Origin: Fimbriimonadaceae bacterium
Lineage (GTDB): Bacteria > Armatimonadota > Fimbriimonadia > Fimbriimonadales > Fimbriimonadaceae
Length of the DNA: 18,139 nt
Reading direction: 5' to 3'
NCBI GenBank assembly: GCA_019694835.1
Contig: JAIBBE010000089.1
Span: 1 to 18,139, forward strand
Each line of letters opens with the position of its first letter. Positions within the stretch are counted from its first letter, which is position 1. The position numbers and the translations under genes are program-made. The notes beneath the pieces were generated by a model. It saw only the letters and a list, made by a program, of their open reading frames with translations, made no database searches and was not told the DNA's origin. Positions 1 through 5,903 of this stretch are shown piece after piece.

Positions 1-128
1 CGAAGCGACGCCCCATCCAAAAACTCCCGTACAGACCCTCCGAGTTCTCGCACGGACTTTTTGAACGTCAACGACTTTGGATTCCCGTGGGCCGGGCACC
101 AGTGCGGAAAGCTAGGAGTTCTTGGACA

Positions 129-189
129 GGGGGGTAGCACGCCTAAGCGGATCAAAACGCTTCTATACCGAGGTGTCTATATACCCCCC
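129..189. repeat. Nested inverted repeat / structured element
   Basis: GGGGGGTA at 129-136 is the exact reverse complement of TACCCCCC at 182-189. Inside it, CGCCT-containing 139-144 pairs with 171-176 (one G-T pair), and AAGCG at 145-149 pairs with CGCTT at 158-162 around an 8-base loop. Three stacked stems in 61 bases are more than expected by chance. No U-run follows, so it is not a standard intrinsic terminator. It could be a structured RNA, a palindromic REP-like element, or a remnant end of a mobile element. The base pairing is directly visible; the function is unknown. Confidence 0.5.
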
Positions 190-286
190 GTGTCGAGACT
201 CAGAGGTGAGTGCCCCGAGTTTCCCCTCGACAAAGCAGATATGAACGAGCGTCACGTAGCGCGTGGTTCACCTTCTCAGTGCCAGC

Positions 287-316
287 TTTCCGCAGGGCAA
301 CGGGTTCCGCTATGAT
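287..316 (+). promoter_or_regulatory. Possible promoter of the TIGR04255 cassette
   Basis: TATGAT at 311-316 is a good -10 match, 23 bases before the start codon at 340. The best -35 candidate, around 287-292 (TTTCCG), is poor. Placed as the likely promoter because the three downstream genes are tightly packed and need one upstream start site. Confidence 0.3.
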
Positions 317-339
317 CAGAGAGATTCGAGGGAGAGACC

Positions 340-1137
340 ATGCCATTGCCACTTCCCAAACCGGGAACTGATTTCCAACGCATTGTCTTCAAGCGTAACC
401 CTCTCCGTGAGGTTATTTGCCAAGTTCGCTTCGATGACATTTTGCGGATTCAAAGCGAAGTGCCGGTGGATTTTCAAGAGCGTGTAGGAACGGCCTTCCC
501 AATCTATGAGGAGCAGCAAACGCTGGAACTCAGATTGGACGAGCCCCTCCCAAAGAGCCCCTCTGCGAGCCGCAGCCACTTGTTCAAGAGTGAGGATTTG
601 CAGACGAACTGCGCACTGAGCCGTGGGTCAATCAGCCTCTCGACCCTGAGCTACACGCAGTGGGAGGATTTCAGTAAAGGTATATCATTGGCTGTTGACG
701 CTTTGCTCGCGACCTATGGCAAATCGATGAAGCGAGTAACGCGGATCGGTCTTCGGTATCGGAATATAATCGACCGTGACGAGATCAATATGAAGAAGCG
801 TCTTTGGCGGAAGCTCATCAATAAGAGCTTGCTCGGGCCGCTATCGCTTTCATCTGTCAATGAAGTTGAGGTTCCGCAGCTACATCAGGTTTTTCGTTTC
901 GACTATCAAGATGTCTCTGCCTTGATACAAGCGGGCCTTATAAATGAAACAAAAAGGGAGAAGTCGGCGTTTTTTATTGATGTTGATCTGTTTTTAGAGA
1001 GTCCCATCTCGACAAACGCACGTTCGATTATGGAGGTGGTTGAGAGGCTCCACAGTTACTCAGGCCCGCTTTTCCATTGGGCGACTACAGAGGAACTTAG
1101 ACGAGCGCTTGGCTCTGTTGAGGCAAGTGATGCGTGA
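340..1137 (+). CDS. TIGR04255 family protein (sporadically distributed)
   Basis: A 265-aa protein of the usual length for the TIGR04255 family. The family signature is recognisable at the N-terminus, where 'NPLREVICQVRF' lies at about residues 20-31, and in the mid-region strand 'RVTRIGLRYRN' at about 132-142. TIGR04255 proteins are scattered through bacterial accessory regions and have no established biochemical role; an association with defence or toxin-like cassettes is inference. No signal peptide or membrane segment is seen, so it is probably cytoplasmic. The ATG follows a purine-rich GGGAGAG site at suitable spacing. It is the first gene of a three-gene run: the next gene starts 8 bases before this one stops. 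The region is lower in GC than the large genes further right (the 60 bases from 901 count 42% GC), which fits horizontal acquisition. Confidence 0.75.
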   Translation: MPLPLPKPGTDFQRIVFKRNPLREVICQVRFDDILRIQSEVPVDFQERVGTAFPIYEEQQTLELRLDEPLPKSPSASRSHLFKSEDLQTNCALSRGSISLSTLSYTQWEDFSKGISLAVDALLATYGKSMKRVTRIGLRYRNIIDRDEINMKKRLWRKLINKSLLGPLSLSSVNEVEVPQLHQVFRFDYQDVSALIQAGLINETKREKSAFFIDVDLFLESPISTNARSIMEVVERLHSYSGPLFHWATTEELRRALGSVEASDA

Positions 1138-1909
1138 GGCATTGGCTCTCGTGAATGCGAATACGGCCTCTTTGGCAACGAAAGGGCCGATGGAACTATT
1201 CGGAATTGAGCCACCGATTGAGGGCACTCTTGGCACAGCCGGGCCAAACACAGCGTCAATCACCGAACTTCTGCGGCCACACTCCATTCCCGTTTTCTCT
1301 CCGGTTTTGCAGGCCGAAGTGGCGCTCGTTGGCGAACAGCTATTGCGAGAGCATATAGCTAAGCTCGGGGCGCTGCTAACGAGAGACAACAGTCGGGCGG
1401 TTTACGTGTTCTCGACAGCGGCGAGTGGGACAAGCGGACCAATTGCCCGGTCGAGCGCGGAAATCCACCAGCGCCGCCGACTTTGGGAATTGGACTGTCA
1501 GGAGGCAGTCTTTTGGCTGAAAAGCCGTAGAAGCCTTTCTCCGCTTCCAAGTGTGGCCAGTGTTCGTTCAATCACGCCACGGCGCTCGCAGCAGGTGGGC
1601 TCTGCGGTGATCGCACTCCTGAAGGACTTCGCGGCTGTCTCCAGTAAGCCAGCGGTCGCGCAGCTAACTGGGCTGATTTCCGCGTTGCACTCTTTAGCGC
1701 GGAACCATGGGCCTGATGCGCTCGAATTCGTGTTTTCCCAAGTCAATCCTCGCGCCTATCACCCGGCTGTAGTGGTGACATTATTGCGCGCAACTTACGT
1801 CTTTCGGGGAAATATTTCGTCTTGGCGAAATATTCGCGATATAGCATCACAGTATTTTGCTGAAAAAGGTCACGATCCAAAAAAACTATTGGTTGGTCTA
1901 GGTGAATAA
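1130..1909 (+). CDS. Hypothetical protein, partner of the TIGR04255 gene
   Basis: A 259-aa protein of no family I recognise. The frame is open further upstream (to 1040), but that would overlap the previous gene by almost 100 bases. The ATG at 1130 has a GAGG site at 1120-1123 with 6-base spacing and overlaps the previous stop by 8 bases, so it is the better start. The protein is soluble-looking. It has a basic central part with many Arg and Ser (about residues 105-165) and a mostly helical C-terminal half ending in a Trp/Arg/aromatic segment. Position between a TIGR04255 gene and a probable cysteine hydrolase suggests a dedicated partner in the same complex or cassette; this is inferred from spacing only. 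Confidence 0.6.
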   Translation: MREALALVNANTASLATKGPMELFGIEPPIEGTLGTAGPNTASITELLRPHSIPVFSPVLQAEVALVGEQLLREHIAKLGALLTRDNSRAVYVFSTAASGTSGPIARSSAEIHQRRRLWELDCQEAVFWLKSRRSLSPLPSVASVRSITPRRSQQVGSAVIALLKDFAAVSSKPAVAQLTGLISALHSLARNHGPDALEFVFSQVNPRAYHPAVVVTLLRATYVFRGNISSWRNIRDIASQYFAEKGHDPKKLLVGLGE

Positions 1910-2590
1910 ATGTTTCGACGCGCGACGAAAAGCGAACTTGAGGATTTTGTATCGGTTGGCACAGCGGTCTCTCGGACCAGCGAGGGCCATCATGTCGGCC
2001 TGTTGTTTCGGGAGGACGGCGAGATTCGGTTCCTCCATTTTGCCTTTCATCATGACTTGCGGTGCGACAATCACATTGACGAAAAGTACGTCTGGGCTGG
2101 CTGTCCTATTGTAGAGCAGGGTGGAGAGATACTTATTGATCCGTTCATCGCATACCTCAATGCCGTAAAAGAAAATAAGTCCATCCCCTATTCATTGATG
2201 AGTGACCCGGAGTGCTTTATGAACTCTGGTGAGTTCATTGATTTGGGTAGCCCCTTTGGTCTTACTTGCTCCACATTTATTGCTGCCTTGTTCCAAAGTT
2301 ACGGACTAAAGGTCGTTAATCTCGACACTTGGGAACCGCGCCCGGATGACGTTGAGGTACAGCTTAGACTGGTAGGCGCTTTAGATGATCGTCGCATCAA
2401 GACTGGCAGTCCAGATCAGAAGTTTGTTGACGCAGTCAGGGACTGCGTTGGTGCTCCGAGACTGAGGCCGTGCGAAATCGCTTCGGCAGTGGCTTCGGAT
2501 GTTCCGCCATTGGATTTTGATGCTGCAAGGCTTCTGGCAGAGGAAATCATTAAGTGCCTTTCCGAGAGTGAAAAGGCTACCGAAAGCTGA
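1910..2590 (+). CDS. Putative permuted papain-fold (NlpC/P60-like) cysteine hydrolase
   Basis: A 226-aa protein. 'HHVGLLF' at residues 27-33, followed by a hydrophobic strand with His43, and later 'GLTCSTFIAALF' around Cys120, have the order and context of circularly permuted NlpC/P60 or YaeF/LRAT-type enzymes. In these the catalytic His comes first and the nucleophilic Cys begins a helix. By analogy it may be a peptidase, amidase or acyltransferase; the substrate is unknown. No signal peptide is seen, so it probably acts in the cytoplasm rather than on periplasmic peptidoglycan. The start codon directly abuts the previous stop (TAA at 1907-1909, ATG at 1910-1912), with AGGTGA just upstream, indicating coupled translation. 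It ends the cassette, 12 bases from a convergent minus-strand gene. The fold call is made from motif pattern only. Confidence 0.5.
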   Translation: MFRRATKSELEDFVSVGTAVSRTSEGHHVGLLFREDGEIRFLHFAFHHDLRCDNHIDEKYVWAGCPIVEQGGEILIDPFIAYLNAVKENKSIPYSLMSDPECFMNSGEFIDLGSPFGLTCSTFIAALFQSYGLKVVNLDTWEPRPDDVEVQLRLVGALDDRRIKTGSPDQKFVDAVRDCVGAPRLRPCEIASAVASDVPPLDFDAARLLAEEIIKCLSESEKATES

Positions 2591-2602
2591 GGGTTTCTCC
2601 GC

Positions 2603-2899
2603 TCACCCGAACTTCAATTTGAAACCTGCTGCTTTCGCCTTGTCTTTAAACCAGTAGGTTCTCCCGACAAGTGCTCCGTCCTGATGAAGACCACCAATGT
2701 CGTATTCCAAAGCCGAGCAGTTCGCCCGGCACCACATTCGCCTGACCCAGAGTTCGTATTTCAGTCGCTGCGGCTCGCGTATTGCCGTTAGATTCATGTC
2801 CCAACACTCGACGGACCACGGAAAGCTAAGGAACGGCTTACCCGGACCAAGAGCCCTCCGAACCGTGGCTGCTGCATCTGCCATGGACGGGCGTGTCAT
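2603..2899 (-). CDS. Small hypothetical protein, last gene of the minus-strand run
   Basis: A 98-aa protein when started at the ATG at 2899. That ATG forms an ATGA overlap with the stop of the 70-aa gene before it (2896-2898), which argues for translational coupling and for this start over a GTG two codons upstream. A CTGGAG site lies at good distance. The protein is rich in Trp, Arg and Lys, with Cys in the central part ('WSVECW', 'WCRANC'), and ends in a basic tail. I do not recognise a family. No membrane segment is visible. The gene converges with the 226-aa cassette gene with only 12 bases between them and no obvious terminator. Confidence 0.5.
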   Translation of the reverse strand: MTRPSMADAAATVRRALGPGKPFLSFPWSVECWDMNLTAIREPQRLKYELWVRRMWCRANCSALEYDIGGLHQDGALVGRTYWFKDKAKAAGFKLKFG

Positions 2900-3108
2900 C
2901 TCCACGGCTCCAGCAGCATGCGTTCAACTTTCTCGATCATGTCAGAAGGGCCGCCCCGTTCGATCAGATGGAGACGAAGATGGACAAGGTCTTCGGCTCG
3001 GAAGCCTCGAACCTCGCAGACGTAGTTCTCGGCGCGCCGCAGGATGCGGGAGAGGTGCCGCTGGGACGAGGCGACGCGCCTCTCGATTAGTTCTTGGATA
3101 AGTGTCAT
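2896..3108 (-). CDS. Small helical hypothetical protein
   Basis: A 70-aa protein starting at the ATG at 3108, which has AAGG about 6 bases upstream; the frame is open nine codons further, to 3135, but without a ribosome site. It is charged and predicted mostly helical (patterns such as 'ELIERRVASSQRHLSRILRR'), with one Cys in the middle. It has no recognised family. It is joined to the downstream 98-aa gene by an ATGA overlap and lies 56 bases after the zinc-ribbon gene, so it belongs to the same minus-strand transcript. Confidence 0.5.
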   Translation of the reverse strand: MTLIQELIERRVASSQRHLSRILRRAENYVCEVRGFRAEDLVHLRLHLIERGGPSDMIEKVERMLLEPWR

Positions 3109-3164
3109 GTGCAGCCTTCTGTCTCGGTGCCGCACTTATTTAGCCTGAGCGGTCGCCATGCCGA

Positions 3165-3341
3165 TCAGACCGCTTTCTTCGTCCCAAACCTCCCACACTT
3201 GAGGCACTTCCCGCTGCTGGTGAAAACGTAGTTCGAGCAGCGGGTATCGATGCAGCCGACTGCTGCGCAATGAGAGCAGCGAAACACCTGACCAGCGTGC
3301 TGACCGGAACGCCTCTCGATGCTGCCCGGACAAGTGCTCAT
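3165..3341 (-). CDS. 58-aa zinc-ribbon protein
   Basis: A short gene that is easy to miss. The ATG at 3341 forms an ATGA overlap with the stop codon of the 372-aa gene (3338-3340), and the frame runs to a TGA at 3165-3167. The product has Cys4, then Cys22-x2-Cys25 with His24, Cys30, Cys35, and a final Cys46-x2-Cys49. The two CxxC knuckles separated by about 20 residues and a hydrophobic strand are typical of a small treble-clef or zinc-ribbon fold. The tail is basic (GTKKAV). Possible roles are nucleic-acid binding or docking to the 372-aa partner; neither is shown. Confidence comes from the overlap and the cysteine pattern together. It makes the overlapping frame at 3136-3333 on the same strand unlikely. 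Confidence 0.65.
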   Translation of the reverse strand: MSTCPGSIERRSGQHAGQVFRCSHCAAVGCIDTRCSNYVFTSSGKCLKCGRFGTKKAV

Positions 3342-4456
3342 TCCGCCGCCTGCGCGTAGGCTACGTCCACCGGGTAGTGGTCGCGCACCTCCAGCGAGTT
3401 CACGTCGGCATAATCAATCAGACCGCACACCGACTCGACGGCTCGGTCGGGAACTGACAATCCCATCAGAAAGGGGAGGCCACGCGCCGCCAGCATGTTG
3501 CGAGTTTGCGCGCATACCTCTGCATCAACCGGGGTGTTACCCGGCCCGAAAAACTCGCATGCGAGCCAGAAAGGGGCTGCTGTTAGGCGACGGAACTCGA
3601 CCACCACCTCCGCGTGACGGCCCACGGCATAGCTGCACTTTCCGGCCGCTATGTAGGCTACTCGGTGAGAGTGAAGGCAATTTCCGAACCGCCGTGACGT
3701 GGCAAGAACCGAAGGCCCTGTCGCGACGGGCTCGAAGTCTGGATCATCCGCCGAAATAGGATGGGGGAACGGAAGGCGGTCCATTCGACGGCCCAGCCAC
3801 TTCGTCACCCAAAGGCCCAAGTCGAGCGTACCATCAGCGGTCAAGGACTCGGTGAGTTCTGCATCCGCGACCGACGAGCAGGTGCGGCGAATTAGATCAA
3901 CACACGCGTTTACCTGCTCGGGATCGTGATTACCCAAACGAGCCACAATGGCTGGGCGAAGCGCGACCTCGTCGAGGCTAAGGACCTTGTCGAGGAGGCC
4001 CGATGTCAACGTGCCCTCGGACTGCATTGCGACCTTCGCTCGCGGGCTCATGATTGCAAACAGGTGAGCCCAAACGCGGTACATGCCCGGACGCATGGGG
4101 CTCGGCTCAAGGCGGTTTAAGAAGCCCAGAAAGCCAGCAGGGCATTCACCGAAGAGGGCGTCGATAGTCTCGCGAGGGGACGCCACACGGAGCGAGGTCG
4201 CCAACCGGAACAGCGGATGGGCGGTGGGCGAAGAATGATGTCCCCCCAGCTTGTCTGCGAGAGCATCCGGGGTCAGCTTCTGCAACAGCCCCAGCGCCCA
4301 CAAGATGCAGTGCCGCCGCGCCCCTTTTGCGCACGTCGCGAACGCCAAAAAACCTGACGATTGATGGTCGAGTAGGACCGCCCATTCGAGCCATGCGCCT
4401 TCCAGCGAGGCAACGGGCATGAGGCCCTTTATGTGATACTCCGCGCTGACGACCAT
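3338..4456 (-). CDS. Hypothetical protein with weak PcfJ-like motif
   Basis: A 372-aa soluble protein and first gene of the minus-strand run. The N-terminal two thirds are helical without known motifs. At residues 258-280 it reads 'GNCLHSHRVAYIAAGKCSYAVG', followed by a strand 'EVVVEFRR'. This resembles the GNCV-x-SY ... G ... strand pattern of the PcfJ-like domain found in plasmid and phage proteins, but the match is short and by eye only. Eight or more cysteines are spread through the protein. The ATG at 4456 has no strong ribosome site. The stop overlaps the ATG of the zinc-ribbon gene, so the two proteins are probably made together and may interact. Confidence 0.55.
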   Translation of the reverse strand: MVVSAEYHIKGLMPVASLEGAWLEWAVLLDHQSSGFLAFATCAKGARRHCILWALGLLQKLTPDALADKLGGHHSSPTAHPLFRLATSLRVASPRETIDALFGECPAGFLGFLNRLEPSPMRPGMYRVWAHLFAIMSPRAKVAMQSEGTLTSGLLDKVLSLDEVALRPAIVARLGNHDPEQVNACVDLIRRTCSSVADAELTESLTADGTLDLGLWVTKWLGRRMDRLPFPHPISADDPDFEPVATGPSVLATSRRFGNCLHSHRVAYIAAGKCSYAVGRHAEVVVEFRRLTAAPFWLACEFFGPGNTPVDAEVCAQTRNMLAARGLPFLMGLSVPDRAVESVCGLIDYADVNSLEVRDHYPVDVAYAQAAE

Positions 4457-4481
4457 TAGGTGAGGATCGCCGGAAGTCTGT

Positions 4482-4510
4482 TTTCGTCAACGAGTTATTT
4501 GATCTACAAT
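4482..4510 (+). promoter_or_regulatory. Possible promoter in the divergent gap
   Basis: The 70-base gap 4457-4526 separates the minus-strand run from the rightward genes. TACAAT at 4505-4510 matches five of six -10 positions, but the -35 region near 4482-4487 is weak. Direct sequence support is limited to the -10 box. Confidence 0.25.
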
Positions 4511-4526
4511 GTCATCGTTAGTTTAG

Positions 4527-4958
4527 TTGGCGGACAATCTTCCTGCTCTGGGTGACAGAATGGGTCGGGCGATCAATTGGGAACGCATTCGACGCGAGAA
4601 GCAGATGAGGGAACAAGGCACCGAGCCTATCTCTCTCGATCTGCTACCTGAGCCCAACGACGATGTTGTTCCACCCAAGCGGCCGAAAGTGGGTGCTCAG
4701 GGTGCCATCCGATGGGAGCCCCCCAACCCTGCGCGAACGATGCGCATCGTCACGCCGGAAGAAAAGGCTCGCGTCAACAACCGCCTCCGTGGAAAGCAGA
4801 AAATGGCGGCCAAGCCCAGCCAGAAGGCGGCAAGCGCGAAGGCCGCTAAGCGCAAGACGGTGCCTCTATCTGGTGAGCTTTACAGTGGCAAGACCGACAG
4901 AATGAAAGGGGTCGTGGTCGAAAGGCGACCCAGCAGCAGGAAGCCCAAGCAGCCGTAG
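4527..4958 (+). CDS. Small basic hypothetical protein
   Basis: 143 aa from a TTG at 4527, or 132 aa from an ATG at 4560; neither has a clear ribosome site. The ATG is chemically more conventional, and the sequence after it ('GRAINWERIRREKQMREQG') reads like a structured helix. The rest is low-complexity: Pro-rich in the middle, then Lys/Ala-rich with 'SQKAASAKAAKRKT' and a basic tail. This looks intrinsically disordered and could bind nucleic acid, which is inference. It is the first gene of the rightward block, with 104 bases before the exonuclease gene. I do not recognise a family. Similar small basic proteins occur in alphaproteobacterial accessory DNA, so membership of the defence operon is uncertain. 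Confidence 0.5.
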   Translation: MADNLPALGDRMGRAINWERIRREKQMREQGTEPISLDLLPEPNDDVVPPKRPKVGAQGAIRWEPPNPARTMRIVTPEEKARVNNRLRGKQKMAAKPSQKAASAKAAKRKTVPLSGELYSGKTDRMKGVVVERRPSSRKPKQP

Positions 4959-4997
4959 CTGATCTTTGTGCGACTCGGTGAGCTACCCTTGGACGAC

Positions 4998-5014
4998 GTG
5001 ACAGTGTTTGTCAC
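4998..5014. promoter_or_regulatory. Perfect 6-5-6 palindrome upstream of the exonuclease gene
   Basis: GTGACA at 4998-5003 and TGTCAC at 5009-5014 are exact reverse complements around GTGTT. The half-site centres are 11 bases apart, about one helical turn, as expected for a dimeric helix-turn-helix operator. It sits 48 bases before the exonuclease start. The repeat is visible; its use as an operator is inference, and no regulator gene is visible in the window. Confidence 0.35.
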
Positions 5015-5062
5015 CCAACCGCATTATGTCTCCCCAGTGGGGTTCGTTGTCGGAGCGTTTGA

Positions 5063-5794
5063 GTGTCCAGCGTCATCGTCTTCGACCTTGAAACCGTACC
5101 CGACCTCGATGCAGCGGCGCGGATGCTCGCCATGGTTGGGGAATCTGCTGAGGCGGTTCGGGCGGCGCTGGGCGACAAGTTTCCGAAGCTGGCTCTCCAC
5201 AAAATCGTTTGCATAGGGGCGCTGATCGCTGAGCGACAGGATGACCACTGGACGGTCCGATCTGTCGGCGCTCCGAGCATCGCCGAGCGAACCGAAGCCG
5301 AACTGATCAAGCGCTTCGTGGACAAAGTCGAGGAACTCCGTCCGCGTCTCGTCGGCTACAATCTGAACGGTTTCGACCTGCCGGTTCTTCGTTACCGTGC
5401 CATGGTTCACCGGGTGGCTGCTCCGGGGCTTGAGGTTCGACCGTACTTCAGGCGCTATGCCGATGACGCGCTCGATCTCTGCGACGTGCTGGGTTCGTTC
5501 GACAGCCGAGCGAAGATGCCTCTCCACGAACTCTGCCGGGTGCTTGATCTCCCCGGCAAACCGGACGGGGTGGACGGGTCGGGTGTCGAAGACCTGATTG
5601 CGGCGGGGCGGATCGCCGACGTGGCCGCCTACTGCGAGACCGATGTCGTCAACACCTATCGCGTCTGGCTCATCCACGAACTGTTCTGCGGGCGGCTGGG
5701 CGACGCTGGGTACGCTGCGAGCGAAGCCGCTCTGTTGCAGCATGTAAGGGCTAAAGCGGGAGCTAAGCCATACTTGGAGTCTATGATTCACTGA
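5063..5794 (+). CDS. DEDDy 3'-5' exonuclease, PolB-exo2 type
   Basis: A 243-aa protein matching the predicted 3'-5' exonuclease family related to the proofreading domain of DNA polymerase B (DNA_pol_B_exo2, PF10108). The acidic residues are in order: Asp8 and Glu10 in 'VFDLET' (Exo I), Asp105 in 'GYNLNGFDLPVL' (Exo II), Asp138 in 'DALDLCDVL', and Tyr190-x3-Asp194 in 'YCETDVVNTY' (Exo III). The complete DEDDy set predicts an active, two-metal single-strand DNA (or RNA) exonuclease. Length is normal for a stand-alone family member. The GTG start is supported by GGAG at 5052-5055 with 7-base spacing. It lies 109 bases before the giant helicase gene on the same strand. A role in trimming DNA unwound by that helicase is inferred from context. 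Confidence 0.85.
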   Translation: MSSVIVFDLETVPDLDAAARMLAMVGESAEAVRAALGDKFPKLALHKIVCIGALIAERQDDHWTVRSVGAPSIAERTEAELIKRFVDKVEELRPRLVGYNLNGFDLPVLRYRAMVHRVAAPGLEVRPYFRRYADDALDLCDVLGSFDSRAKMPLHELCRVLDLPGKPDGVDGSGVEDLIAAGRIADVAAYCETDVVNTYRVWLIHELFCGRLGDAGYAASEAALLQHVRAKAGAKPYLESMIH

Positions 5795-5903
5795 CATCAC
5801 AATCGGTGGTCGAATCGCACTACTGAAGCGCCAGAGAGCCTTTCCCAGAAGGCTAGATTGTTGAATACTTTCACTGAAAACGATCCCTCACAGGTGTCGA
5901 ATC
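5795..5903 (+). other. Gap before the helicase gene, with a small hairpin
   Basis: The 109-base gap contains a 6-bp hairpin, AGCCTT at 5837-5842 and AAGGCT at 5849-5854, without a T-run after it. I see no convincing promoter. The helicase gene has an AGGTG ribosome site at 5892-5896. The gap leaves it open whether exonuclease and helicase share a transcript. Confidence 0.35.

Larger units (their letters stand above)
1..339. other. Left-edge stretch without a convincing gene
   Basis: Frame 1 on the plus strand stays open from base 1 to a stop at 313-315, which would give about 104 residues. It has no family resemblance, no supported start, and a composition rich in Pro, Arg, Ser and Gly. It could be the tail of a gene entering from the left, but chance openness in GC-rich DNA is as likely. 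The supportable content is the nested inverted repeat at 129-189 and a possible promoter just before the gene at 340. I see no tRNA or rRNA signature. Confidence 0.4.

Noticed and set aside
1..315. Open frame at the left edge
   Set aside because: No recognisable product, no start signal, and biased composition; kept only as a note.
1040..1129. Upstream start for the second cassette gene
   Set aside because: It would overlap the TIGR04255 gene by 98 bases; the ATG at 1130 has a ribosome site and short overlap.
3136..3333. 65-residue open frame on the minus strand
   Set aside because: It overlaps the 58-aa zinc-ribbon frame, which has a cysteine pattern and an ATGA junction; the 65-residue frame has neither motif nor ribosome site.
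5837..5854. Intrinsic terminator after the exonuclease gene
   Set aside because: The hairpin has only 6 bp and is followed by mixed sequence, not a T-run.
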